Assembly: GCA_023053685.1 (NCBI GenBank)
Contig: JALIGW010000002.1
Span: 248,109,356-248,173,355, forward strand
Direction of reading: 5' to 3'
Length of the DNA: 64,000 nucleotides
Origin: Diadophis punctatus similis
Lineage: Eukaryota > Chordata > Lepidosauria > Squamata > Dipsadidae
The translations under genes and the position numbers were made by a program. A model generated the notes under the pieces. That model worked only from the letters and a program-made list of their open reading frames with translations, was not told the origin of the DNA and searched no databases. Of the stretch, positions 21,161 to 31,224 are shown in pieces; positions within the stretch are counted from its first letter, which is position 1; the number at the start of each line of letters is the position of its first letter.

Positions 21161-21760
21161 ACGACTCCTTACTCCCCATTGCGCGTCTCCAAAAGCGCGC
21201 TTTGGAGAAGTTGCCCAACAGGAGGAGGGTAGAGCTAGAAGAAACTGGGGGGCTGCCAGTCATAGGGACCCTCGATTAGAAACCCCCTCCCCCTGCTCTC
21301 TTTCCTCCCTCCTGGAGACCACCAGCTGCAGAGCCTGCCTCTCCATCGCGTTGCCGGCCGTCCTTTTCGGTGGCGGAGGAAGAGCCCAGGCACGCTTGCA
21401 AGGTGGGGCTTTGGTGGCTCAGGATCCTCCTGCCTTCCTTCCTGCTCGCATGGCTACCTCTGCGGCTCCTCTCCACCCCGGTGGCGGCGCCTTTCCCTCC
21501 CCAAGTGCACCCGGGGGAACTCTATCCAAAGCCGGCCGGGCGCGCCATTGCGCACCTTGTAAACTTTGCTGTAAGTGCCAGAGCCGATGCGCTGGATGAG
21601 CTCGTAGTGCAGCCACGGGTCCTGCAGGGAGACATCCCGCAAGGCGCTTATGGTCCCCTCACCCAGCTGCCTTTTCAAAGATTCCCCTTTACAGCTGGAG
21701 GAAAATTCCTTCAAACTCTTCTGTTCCTCCTTCATTCTTTGCAAATTTGATTCATGAGAA
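21161..21760 (-). promoter_or_regulatory. GC-rich region around a MAP4K-like first exon
   Basis: CpG- and GC-rich sequence surrounds the kinase exon, as for a housekeeping promoter and first exon. No TATA box is evident. Upstream in exon orientation (21652-21744) is an open but non-homologous stretch, probably 5'UTR. Confidence 0.4.
21556..21651 (-). pseudogene. MAP4K2: MAP4K2-like (germinal centre kinase) first coding exon, start codon lost
   Basis: Read on the - strand, 32 codons encode ALRDVSLQDP, then HYELIQRIGSGTY and VYK. Human MAP4K2 begins with 32 residues of the same layout (ALLRDVSLQDP...GTYGDVYK). Such kinases act in stress (JNK) signalling. The initiator position (21649-21651) is ATA, not ATG. 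The glycine loop GxGxxG has lost its last glycine (GSGTYS) and the following aspartate is lysine. The exon ends AAG before gtgcgc, a usable donor. No further kinase exon is in the window. It is best read as a duplicated, decayed exon; MAP4K3 is less likely. Confidence 0.75.
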
Positions 21761-21958
21761 GCGTCAAACTCTCTCCTTTCTTACACCCATTTGTCCTCTT
21801 GGATTTATATGTCTTCTGCTTTAAGAACTATATTTTATATTTTATTAAATCCTCCCGCCCAGACACTCCCTGCTACCCCCTCCGGCATCCCCGTCTCCTC
21901 GATTGCCACGTCCCACATCTCCGACTACAGCTGGGACTCACAAACCGGGCCAGCCGGG

Positions 21959-22560
21959 GCTCGCAGCAGCAATTTCTTCCCGCTGGTATCAAAAGGAAAG
22001 GGAGTCACGGGGGGAATGGCCAGCCAACAACCACTTAAGTTTAACAGCGCACGACGGCAGGAAGGAGGACAGCCGGGTGGGGCTTATCTGTCTGCCCTCT
22101 TGCCCTCGGCTGGCGCGGAGACCCAGTGAACAAAGAGGCAAACAGGGAGGGAGGGAAGAGAGAGACTGAGAGATATTAGCACAGGGCTTGCCTTATCATA
22201 CGGAGCAGGGCGGCGGCGATGGACCATGCTCCGGCACCACCTCCTTCTCCAGTTCCCTCTGGCTTAGCTCCTCCTGCCTCCGGCGGTGGCGCCCTCAGCC
22301 TGAGGCTGTATGATCAGGCTAGCCCTGCGCTAATATCTCTCAGTCTCTCTCTTCCCTCCCTCCCTCCCTCCCTGTTTGCCTCTTTGTTTGCTGGGTCTCC
22401 GAGCCAGCCGAGGGCGAGAGGGCAGACAGACGAGCCCGACCCAGCTGTCCTCCTTCCTGCCGTTGTGCGCTGTTAAACTTAAGTAGTCGTTGGCTGGCCA
22501 TTCCCTCCCGTGACTCCCTTTCCCTTCGACACCAGCAGGAAGAAACTGCCGCTGCGAGGA
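21959..22560. repeat. Large inverted repeat, arms about 240 bp
   Basis: The left arm 21959-22200 (gctcgcagcagcaatttctt... to ...ttatcata) is the imperfect reverse complement of the right arm 22309-22560 (tatgatcaggct... to ...ctgccgctgcgagg). The spacer is 108 bp. Identity is high but not perfect. No transposase or flanking target duplication was found. It could be a foldback element or an inverted duplication. Confidence 0.85.
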
Positions 22561-22567
22561 GACAGGG

Positions 22568-23240
22568 TGTTGTGCCTTGCCCGCATCCAGCGCAGATGAT
22601 GGAGGACCCGGAGGACGTGGAGCCGCTCATGGTGCAGCAGTACCAGCCCATGTGCCTGGCACCGGAGACGGCTAGTGATGAAGACTCGGTGCCAGAGCAG
22701 GACGATCAGCCAGGACCTTCTGCACCTGCGCAGCAGAGTGAATCATCAGGGGATGAAGAGCCTCTGCTGGATGCTAGGGCTCGTAGAGCAGCCAGAAGAC
22801 AGGACTGGCTTAGCAAGCATAGGTCTCCTTGGAGGTAGCACTGAGGGCTAATTGGGCCACGCCCTTCAGTGCCTATATTAGTCCAGCACAGTCAGCGTTC
22901 AGTGCTGAGAACAACGTGTCAGTGATCTGCAAGCACATTCAGAGTTTTGTTTGCATCAGAGTCCGGCTTGGAAATCTTGTATTTGGAGAAAGCAGCTTCT
23001 GAAAGGCTTATTCCGGGAAGCCAGCCAACTTGTGAGATAAGAAGAAACTTAATGAATATTTGTTTTGAACATTTGATTATTAACCCCTAAAGAACCAAAG
23101 GAACTTTATTCCTGTTTATGAACTTTTAAAAACCCCTGCACTTTTACTAAGAAACCTCATTAGTAAAAGGACCCTTATTGTTTGAATAAAAAACGGTTGT
23201 GTGTGTGTGTTTCTGTGGGTTGCGGTGCTGGGTCACAACA
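22568..23240 (+). mobile_element. Solo LTR carrying an internal reading frame (family X, copy 1)
   Basis: It starts tgttgtgccttgcccgc and ends gctgggtcacaaca, with TG...CA termini. A TATA-like tatatta lies at 22874-22880 and a poly-A signal aataaa at 23185-23190. It is related along its length to 62620-63313, which has a clean 5-bp target duplication. No target duplication is visible here, so the flanks may have been rearranged. No internal retroelement region is attached. Confidence 0.75.
22572..22838 (+). CDS. Small acidic/basic protein frame inside LTR family X
   Basis: The frame is open from the first bases of the LTR, with ATGs at 22596 and 22599 (MMEDPEDVEP). The product would be about 80 residues. 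It has an acidic, proline-containing N-terminal half (EDSVPE, QPGPSAP), EEPLLDARARRAA, and a basic end (RQDWL, HRSPWR). The LTR at 62620 keeps the same motifs in the same frame. It lies upstream of the TATA-like box, so in U3. In a full element it would be carried at the 3' end of the RNA. I do not recognise the family, and there is no evidence that it is expressed. Confidence 0.5.
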   Translation: MPCPHPAQMMEDPEDVEPLMVQQYQPMCLAPETASDEDSVPEQDDQPGPSAPAQQSESSGDEEPLLDARARRAARRQDWLSKHRSPWR

Positions 23241-23806
23241 CGAGCGGCCACAGATGTTTTAAGCACCGCCTTGCACTCTCCAGCGTGCAATCTTGTGATG
23301 CCCCGCCCCTTAGCTGATGTTTTCAAAAATTGGCCGCCAGGCGTCACAAACGCCTCTCGCCGAATGGCACCTCTCCCGACCAATTGGAGGGCTCGGGCGA
23401 GTTGAGCCGATATGGCCAGGGTTGGTCCAGTGGGGGGGAGCTGAGGATGCCGGGGCGACCCCTGGGAAATGGCCGTTCGATCCCCAAAGGGGTCGCGACC
23501 CCCAGGTTGGGAACCACTGGCCTAGAAAATGGGGTCTAAAAAAGAGGGGTGGATTGTCTGTATATGGTAGAAGAAATGTTTCAAAAGAAATATTTGTAAA
23601 AAAACAAAAAGGAAAAATAGAATATTCCACCAAAGCACAAGGCTGATTGAACATCAAGTTAATGTTGTTAGCGCAGTATCCTGCACTGCCATTTTAATGC
23701 AGATTTAATAAAGTATGAATGGTGATAGTGGCCGCTTCATCTATTGGCTCAGTTTCCATCCATGAGGACTTTGACTTTCATAATGTCTGTTGGATCCGGT
23801 TCAGAA
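23241..23806. mobile_element. hAT 3' end (23519) and unclassified flank
   Basis: At 23493-23519 the sequence gtcgcgacccccaggttggg followed by aaccactg is a classic hAT right terminus. The matching left end was not found, so the element is partial or has been rearranged with the LTR. From 23520 to 23806 nothing recognisable is seen. Confidence 0.55.
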
Positions 23807-24526
23807 CTGGGAGAATCATCAGGGAAGTCAGACAGACCCTCTGTAATTTTATGATTTTCAAAAGCTATAAACCCACTGGCACAACCAATGGCTGCTTTAG
23901 GGGTTGTAAAGTTACCATACCTTAATTGTCCCAATTTTGATCTCTCAGACTGGTAATTGTGGAGAAGACCATCCCTGAATCTGAGAAGAATGCCAATCAA
24001 GAGATCCAGTTTAGCCATTCTAATTTTTTAACTCTGCATAAAGAAATGTCATTTTTTCATAGAATTTAGGACTGAGGTAAATAGCAATGCAACAAATTAA
24101 GAGGCAGAGGCCTAATTGCGGCTCACATCACCAGAGGCACAGAGTGGCTAGAATGAGGTACTATTGAAACTGAAAATTTAAATTTATAATGAGGAGGGAA
24201 ATGAAGCTGAAGAAGACAGATTGGTTATAGAAGTGCAGAATGGAAAAGAGACAGACTACAGGTAGATTAACAATTGTAGCGTGTCAGAAACCCACTGTAT
24301 GTGTGAAGATCTCACCACTGAAGAAGAATTGAGAAAAGGGCTTTGTGTTATAATTTTATTAATTTTATTATTAAACTTATTCACTGCATATCTGGCAATC
24401 TGAGGCTATTCGGAGTGCCTTCCCTTGCCCTAACATTCATAACAACACTGATGCCGCCTGATTTTTTCCTTGCCAAAAGCTATTGATAGTTATTACATTA
24501 CATTACAATACAATGGATTATTAAAA

Positions 24527-24778
24527 ATGAAAGATTTTCCACCCTTCAATTTTATTCTCACATCGCCACCACCAAGGGGAGACAATAGATATGTCAGAGT
24601 GCTGCTATCACCCAGCAGCCATCAAAGGGAAACAAGCAGGTACCTCCAAGAAAAAAAGATTGCAGCAGGAGTTACTAATAAACTTTTAGATCCTGTCATC
24701 AAAGCCATGTTCCCTTTTCTCCTCAACTCAGTATTCCTACACCTCTTCTCCATCAGGTTCATCTGCAAGGCAGAATAG
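24527..24778 (+). other. Unrecognised 83-codon frame, open in both B1 and B2
   Basis: A frame starting MKDFPPF and ending FSIRFICKAE is open here and, at the same length, at 38618-38869. The copies differ at about nine residues, so substitutions do not look strongly biased to silent sites. No domain is recognised. Most likely it is a chance ORF in duplicated non-coding DNA. Confidence 0.25.
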
Positions 24779-24859
24779 CCTTTTCATTTGAAATTTTACT
24801 TTGCTTTTTTCATTGGGCCTTGGGCCTATTCCCTACACACCCCTCACCCATCAAACACT

Positions 24860-25410
24860 TCCTTTTGGAGACCTTCTGGAGGCAGCCATCATTTTCAGTG
24901 GCACCCACAATCCCTTAATGCCAGTTGCACAGTGTTAAAGTAGCAAAACAGAGCAGTTTCTTCCTCTCCCACGCGACAATGACTCAGAAGCAGCCGCCAT
25001 TTTGGCCCTGAGGCAGGTGTGACAAAATGGCGGCAGCATCCACTAGTCCATCACATGGCCAAGGGTTAAATCCTGGCACACTGAAAACAACACTGCTTCC
25101 AGAACATAGTCATGTGGCCCTGGGATGCGTGTCCTGGCCGTCTTCACCAACTTTAGGTTCAGAGATTTTCAAAGAGTATGGAGGAGGCTGTAAGGCCTGG
25201 TGGGGTGGGAGTCAGGCCTAAGGTCTGCGGGAAGGCAGCGGGAGAGGGGAAACGCCTTTCGGGACCCTGTGGGTGGGGGAAAAGCTTGTGGAGACCCTGT
25301 GGGGAAGGGAAAGGACTGTGGGAACCCTGAGGAGGAGTTAAATGCCTATAGGGACCCTGTGGGAGATAGCAAAACTTGACGGGATCCTGTGGAGAGGGAA
25401 AGGCTTGATA
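24860..25410. repeat. B1-only stretch with degenerate 30-bp minisatellite
   Basis: This interval has no counterpart in B2. At about 25235-25405 there are five degenerate units of about 30 bp built around gggaccctgtgggg with spacers like aaagcttg or aaatgccta. Nothing coding is recognised. Confidence 0.6.
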
Positions 25411-25639
25411 ATAACCCCCCCCAAAAAAACAAGACAGTATACCTTTATCAAATTAATATTTTCAATTTTTTGTCACCAATAAAAGGTCTACTTCTGAGAT
25501 ATCTTTCAGTAAAATGAATCAGGCTGGAAGTTAAATAATCGATTTCTCACCTACGCTTCCAATGACAGATCAAAAATGAAATGTATGCCTTCTCTAACCT
25601 CAACTTTTGCCTAATATGGATTTCTTTGACTTTTTCTCC

Positions 25640-26751
25640 TGTGTGCAAACCTACATTACTTATAAGTCATTTGTATGGTTTCTCTCCTGTATGTATCCTC
25701 TGGTGTCTCACCAGGTTTAAACGGTGACTGAAATGTTTCCCTCAATCTGAACACTCAAAGGGTTTCTCCCCTGTGTGAGTCCTCTGATGTCTTACCAGGC
25801 TGGAATTCTGACTGAAACGTTTCCCACAAACTGGACATTCAAAAGGTTTCTCTCCTGTGTGGGTCCTCTGGTGTACCACTAGCTCATAATTCTGACTGAA
25901 ACCTTTCCCACAATCAGTACATTCAAAGGGTTTCTCTCCTGTGTGAGTCCTCTGATGTGTCACCAGGCGGGAATTTGCAATGAAACTTTTCCCACAATCA
26001 GGACAGTTATATGATTTCTTTCCTGTGGGCATCCTCTAGTGTACCACCAGGTTGGACTGAATGTTCTCCCACAATCAGCACATTCAAAGGGTTTTCCCCT
26101 CGTGTCAGTTCTCTGATGTATCACCAAGTTGCCCTGCTTGCAAAAGCATTTAGTGCATTGGGAGCACTTATAGGGCTTCTCTCATGTGTGGGTCCTTTTA
26201 TGAAGCAGAAGGGAGCTGACCTATCTAAATCTTTTCCCACATTCAGATAATTTGAATGGCTTTCCTCCACTGTGGATCCTGTAATGCATAATCTGTGATT
26301 TGCTATGTGTGCTTTTCCCACAATAGGCACATCTATGGAGCTTTTCCACCACTGATGTTCTTGAAGAGGTTAAAATTACGTGTGATCTTTTGTTGTATGG
26401 AGCTTTGATTCAAGCTACTGTTTTCTTCCTCACAGGGCAAGGCCTTCATTACTGTCTACCTTTTGTGACTATCCAATTGTCTTTTCCCTCCTCACTCACT
26501 TCTAGATATTTCCCTCTTTTTCTGAATGGAAAAAATAATCTCCTTTGACCTTTTCATGTAATCTATTGTTGAGTTCTGCATACTCCACTTTTTCCAGTTT
26601 CAAATCTCTCCTTGATTTTCTCTCCTTTGTCTCTCACCAGCTGGGGAAAGAGAAGAATTGTGTGCCTTTCCGAAGGCTCAATTTGCTTTCATTTTCGAAG
26701 TTGCTGGTTATTCTCAGCTGTCCGGAGTGGTGTTATTGGTATCCTCTTCAT
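25640..26751 (-). pseudogene. C2H2 ZNF terminal exon, pseudogene (B1)
   Basis: On the - strand the exon starts at 26751 after acceptor cttacag. The finger region begins CAYCGKSTHSKSQ (near 26328), with stops after GKRFR and at HT*EK, then a frameshift at GRTFS. Three intact fingers follow at 26032-25760 (YNCPDC, FECTDC, FECPVC). The next finger stops where its second cysteine TGT became TGA (25742-25744), and a last one ends PYK-stop. A CAG-to-TAG change just before the three-finger block (VVH*RM) is shared with B2, so it predates the duplication. Clearly non-functional. Confidence 0.88.
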
Positions 26752-27150
26752 CTGTAAGATTGAAATAAAAGTGTAAGTTTAAAATTGTTTCTTTATAAAA
26801 TGGTTGCAGACGATGTAAAAAAAGTATACATTAGAAGCAAACATGCCACAATGCTGAAATAGCGTCTAATGTTAATTATGATTCATTTGATGAATTGGAG
26901 ATTACTGAGATCAAAGTTCAAATATATATTCAATCATGAAATAAACTTGTTGACTTGGGTCAATCACAAATTCTTCATACTGCAATTATTGGGTAGAATC
27001 TCTGCAATTCAGATAAATGTTTTACCAAACATGCTATTTCTCTTTTACACTTTAAATGTTATAACTGAAACTGAATTCAAACTATGGCAGATGGACATCT
27101 CTAAGTTTATACGGCAAGGGGAAGAAACCAAAAATTAAACATCAATTATT
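26752..27150 (-). other. Intron sequence upstream of the B1 ZNF exon
   Basis: This AT-rich non-coding sequence is shared with B2 (40936-41330). The acceptor cttacag is at 26758-26752 on the - strand. No gene is seen. Confidence 0.55.
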
Positions 27151-28930
27151 GCAAGGTGCTAAGAGGTTTGAGTTGACCAGATTTGAAATTGTACTTTGAT
27201 GCTGGTTGTTTTCTGGCAAAAAGAGTGAGTGACTCTCCAATATAAGAGGTTCCTTGAGCTTTGACAGGCATGAATAATGATTTTGATGGCACAGCTCTTT
27301 ATGGTATGATAAGGTTAAAGCAAATGTTGATTTTAATCATCATTTTGTTAGACATACCTTCCTCTTTGGGTGTCTCCCAGGAAGTTTTGTTAGAAAACAA
27401 ATGGTGACTAGGCCAGACTGGTGGACTTATGGTCAAATAGTATCATTCAAGTATTGTGACCCTATCCTCAAATCTAAAGAGGAGTTGGAATCGGAAGAAT
27501 GTTTGCCATTGATTTATATATGTACAATTGACTGTTTGTGTTGTGTTGCTACTGTTGTATGTTGTATTTTTATGTGTGTTTAATCAAAAAAATTTAAAAA
27601 GAAAGATTTGAACTTGACAAAAAGAACTAAGGATATGATTTTGTGAAAAATAAATTGGAAATTGGAAATGAATTGTTGAACATATTACTGCTAAGGTTTA
27701 TAAACTGCTATTGAAATTGAATGTCAGCCCTGGGGCCCATCTTTTCCTTTGGATCTTCAGGGCTGCCACATTTAGTACATGGGAAATCGGGAGGGGGGGA
27801 TTGTGAGCTGGTTGTGATATATAGCCATAACAACATTCTTTTCTCTGCGAGTCAAGGACCTTCAGCCTGCACCTGGATAGGCGTGACTGGGGGATGTCTC
27901 CAGTTGGGACGGTGGAGTGATTGGATCGTGTGATGGACATGTGGGTGCAGAGGATGGAACTTTGACTTTCTTTTGGGTGGGGAAAACCGGAAGCTTTCAG
28001 ATTCGGGTTTTCCCAAATGTGCCAATATGACATCTCCAATAAATTGGAACTTTGAGGAATTGCCTGCCTTGGAGTCTTCATTGGTTGAGGGTGTTACTTG
28101 CAATCCTGACATTGAACTTGCAGAATGAGTATGCAAAGCATTGTATGATTCAGTGGGCAAAGAACTTTGGATGTAATATAATGCTTGAACACTGGAAGAA
28201 TATAACAGAACTACAGAGTTGGAAGGGACCTTGGAGGTCTTCTAGTCCAACCTCCTGCTGAGGCAGGAAGCTCTATACCAAATGGTTTTATGATGTTGGT
28301 ATCTAAAATTATGGAAATTCTCAAGAATGTATACAGAAGATTCTTAAAGAGAATATATAAAGATAAAACAAGAAAGTTTTCTTTTAGTGCAGCGTTGGCA
28401 ACCTTAAACACTCAAAGAGCCATTTGGACCCATTTCCCAGAGAAAATAAAATACCGGGAGCCACAAAACCCTTTTGACATCTAAAATGAACACCCCATAT
28501 ATCATTTTTTACCTTTATGCTATGTATAAGAAAACTATAGTGTGCTGCATTTATGAAATCAGTGACCTGCTACAGAGAAACACATTTTTATTTCTGCATG
28601 CAACCAAAAAAAAAATTGAACTCGAAAAAAAAAAGATAGGCTGAAAAGCTCAATAAATCATGTGCCAGCGGGTGTCGCACATTGGCGGTTGTGACACATA
28701 TTCTGAGTGACAGGGAGCCGTAGCAGAGGGATGAAAGAGCCACATGCGGCTCCAGAGCCGGGGGTTGCAGACCCTTGTTTTAGTGGATAAAGAACTTGAA
28801 AAAAATGAAACTTTTCTCTCTTCCTCTTTTCCTCCCATTTTTTCCATTATTTTTATTTCTTCTTTGCACTTACTTCTGCATTTTATGTTCTGATGAATTA
28901 ATAAAATATTTGGGTAAAAACAAAATCTTA
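27151..28930 (+). mobile_element. L1 LINE ORF2/3' remnant interrupted by an hAT
   Basis: Short frames around 28310-28385 match the end of L1 ORF2 (KKILKENIK-type). The B2 copy near 42180-42300 shows HHLWWT followed by an EKILKENIKIKQESF-like stretch. After the hAT (28390-28777) the sequence continues as an L1-like 3' region to about 28930. The 5' limit is uncertain. All frames are broken. A short CR1 scrap may lie at 28200-28265. Confidence 0.5.
28390..28777. mobile_element. hAT DNA transposon, non-autonomous (shared by B1 and B2)
   Basis: Ends cagcgttggcaacctta and gggggttgcagacccttg are inverted repeats. The perfect 8-bp target duplication ttttagtg lies at 28382-28389 and 28778-28785. B2 keeps the left part of the same insertion (42298-42440), so it predates the B duplication. 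Confidence 0.9.
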
Positions 28931-29044
28931 GCACTGTAAAGGGTTAAAATGAAATATATCTAGAAGTGCTGGGGATGAATTATACAATTGTAGATAGATG
29001 CATAGAGAGAGAAGTACAAATACACAAACCTACAAATATGTATA

Positions 29045-29390
29045 TGTCACGAGGTGATTTTTGATTATCAGCTGTACTCATATGTATTAATATGTCAGAC
29101 ATTATGACCCAGAGGTTCTTAACAAAGTAGAGCAGTCACGTGAAGTTTGAACTGCGCAGATGTCACATTCCATTCCCCATCCTCCATTATTATTCTTGCT
29201 GCTAGCCTCCCTGGAAGGAGGTCCTTTAAGTCGTCAAGATGCAATAACTAAGATTTAGTGTTTTTATATTCTTTTGTACCAAAATAAATATCTCGTTATT
29301 TAGACTTTTATACTCGCGTTTTATTTTATCAAGAATTGGTTTCCAAAGGAAAGATTCATCACCTCTATGATTTATTTTCTTATCCTAACA
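29045..29390 (+). mobile_element. Solo LTR, 346 bp (family Y), B1 only
   Basis: Termini are tgtcacgagg and ttatcctaaca. A 5-bp target duplication gtata lies at 29040-29044 and 29391-29395. A tttttatattc TATA-like motif precedes aataaa (near 29282). B2 reads through the uninterrupted target (43066-43078). The start resembles the B2-only LTR at 41537-41856. Confidence 0.85.
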
Positions 29391-30211
29391 GTATACATGT
29401 GGAAAATCCATGTGTTTTCAGCCGGAAATCTGTCCCAAAACCCAAAATGGTTACAGTCAAACCTTCTTTGCTAACTTTAAAGATGTGGGGGCTTTAATTG
29501 ATAAAATGATGCCAAAAGACTCTGCAAGATTTGAAGCACCAGTTTTGCCATGGCAGTCCTCAGTTCCCAGTAAGGGCAGAAAATACTCTCCACAACCACT
29601 CTGGTGACTTTCTTATTGAAGCAATCTTCACTTATTGACTGCATTTGGGACTGGCATCTGTGTCACTAAGCAGCCTGATCAAGAAGCATGATATCACATG
29701 ACTGTGCCAACTTACATATGCTCCTCAGCAGTTAAGCGAATCCCTGTAGATTTTTAAAGGCAATTTCACCTGACTGTGGCTTGCAACTTCCTGCTGGCAT
29801 CCCCACTGATTTTGCTTGACAAGAATCTAGCTGGGAATCATAAATGTGCACCGGTTGGCAGAACCCAAATTGGTGCACCTTCTTTTCTTGTACCTTCATA
29901 ACCACAGGAACTGCTGTCTTGTTCAGATCACTGAACAAGTGCTACAATGACCTCTAATTTGTGGACCAGATGTATATCTGCCATTGTAACTGTGAAGGCT
30001 CAGGGAACAAATGGTGAGGGAGGACTACCTATACAACTGAACATCCCAAAGGTATTTTTTTAAGTGCTGGCTTAAACACAGTTGAACCTGATTAATACAT
30101 GGATGGGGCACCAATAGGAAATACCATGCTTGTTGACTAGATATGGAAACAAAAATCAAAAATCCCAGAAGAGATTTCTGGGGATTTCCGATATTATTGC
30201 CAAAAAAACCC
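29391..30211. mobile_element. B-block flank with a DNA-transposon remnant (MITE)
   Basis: The section from about 29615 (cttcacttattgactgcattt) to 30033 (ggactacctat) resembles an abundant squamate non-autonomous transposon with cgacttac/gtcgaggactacct-type ends. It is shared with B2 (43290-43722). No coding potential is recognised. Confidence 0.5.
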
Positions 30212-31150
30212 AGAGGCTTGTGGGTGGAGCTGCTGCCTGTGAGAGGAAGAGACTGAGAGGAAGGTAGATTCAAACTGCCCCCATTACATTTTAACTTCCC
30301 AGAGGCTTGTGGGTGGAGCTGCTGCCTGTGAGAGGAAGAGACTGAGGGGAAGGTAGATTCAAACTGCCCCCATTACATTTTGACTTCCCAGAGGCTTGTG
30401 GGTGGAGCTGCTGCCTGTGAGAGGAAGAGACTGAGGGGAAGGTAGATTCAAACTGCCCCCATTACATTTTGACTTCCCAGAGGCTTGTGGGTGGAGCTGC
30501 TGCCTGTGAGAGGAAGAGACTGAGGGGAAGGTAGATTCAAACTGCCCCCATTACATTTTAACTTCCCAGAGGCTTGTGGGTGGAGCTGCTGCCTATGAGA
30601 GGAAGAAACTGAGGGGAAGGTAGATTCAAACTGCCCCCATTACATTTTAACTTCCCAGAGGCTTGTGGGTGGAGCTGCTGCCTCTGAGAGGAAGAAACTG
30701 AGGGGAAGGTAGATTCAAACTGCCCCCATTACATTTTGACTTCCCAGAGGCTTGTGGGTGGAGCTGCTGCCTATGAGAGGAAGAAACTGAGGGGAAGGTA
30801 GATTCAAACTGCCCCCATTACATTTTGACTTCCCAGAGGCTTGTGGGTGGAGCTGCTGCCTCTGAGAGGAAGAGACTGAGGGGAAGGTAGATTCAAACTG
30901 CCCCCATTACATTTTGACTTCCCAGAGGCTTGTGGGTGGAGCTGCTGCCTGTGAGAGGAAGAGACTGAGGGGAAGGTAGATTCAAACTGCCCCCATTACA
31001 TTTTGACTTCCCAGAGGCTTGTGGGTGGAGCTGCTGCCTATGAGAGGAAGAAACTGAGGGGAAGGTAGATTCAAACTGCCCCCATTACATTTTAACTTCC
31101 CAGAGGCTTGTGGGTGGAGCTGCTGCCTGTGAGAGGAAGAGACTGAGAGG
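30212..31150 (+). repeat. 89-bp tandem repeat array directly upstream of CR1
   Basis: Ten full units and one partial unit start at 30212, 30301, 30390, 30479, 30568, 30657, 30746, 30835, 30924, 31013 and 31102. Each starts agaggcttgtgggtggagct. Units differ at few sites (ctgcctGtgag, Atgag or Ctgag; agactg or aaactg). The last unit runs without a break into the CR1 5' region, so the array probably is the CR1 5'UTR. Opposite-strand open frames are by-products. Confidence 0.95.
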
Positions 31151-31224
31151 GAGTACAGAGGATAAAGGTAGCAACCAGCCCTGCTGTCAAGCAAAGCCAA
31201 GCATTTAATAGTGAGGGCCATACC

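Noticed and set aside
24470..24778. Conserved 83-codon frame in B1 and B2 as a real small gene
   Set aside because: Differences between copies change many residues, and there is no domain or supporting signal; kept only as a low-confidence feature.
30212..31150. CRISPR-like array (regular 89-bp repeats)
   Set aside because: Whole units repeat with no unique spacers, the genome is vertebrate, and the array joins a CR1 5' end; it is a minisatellite or 5'UTR monomer array.
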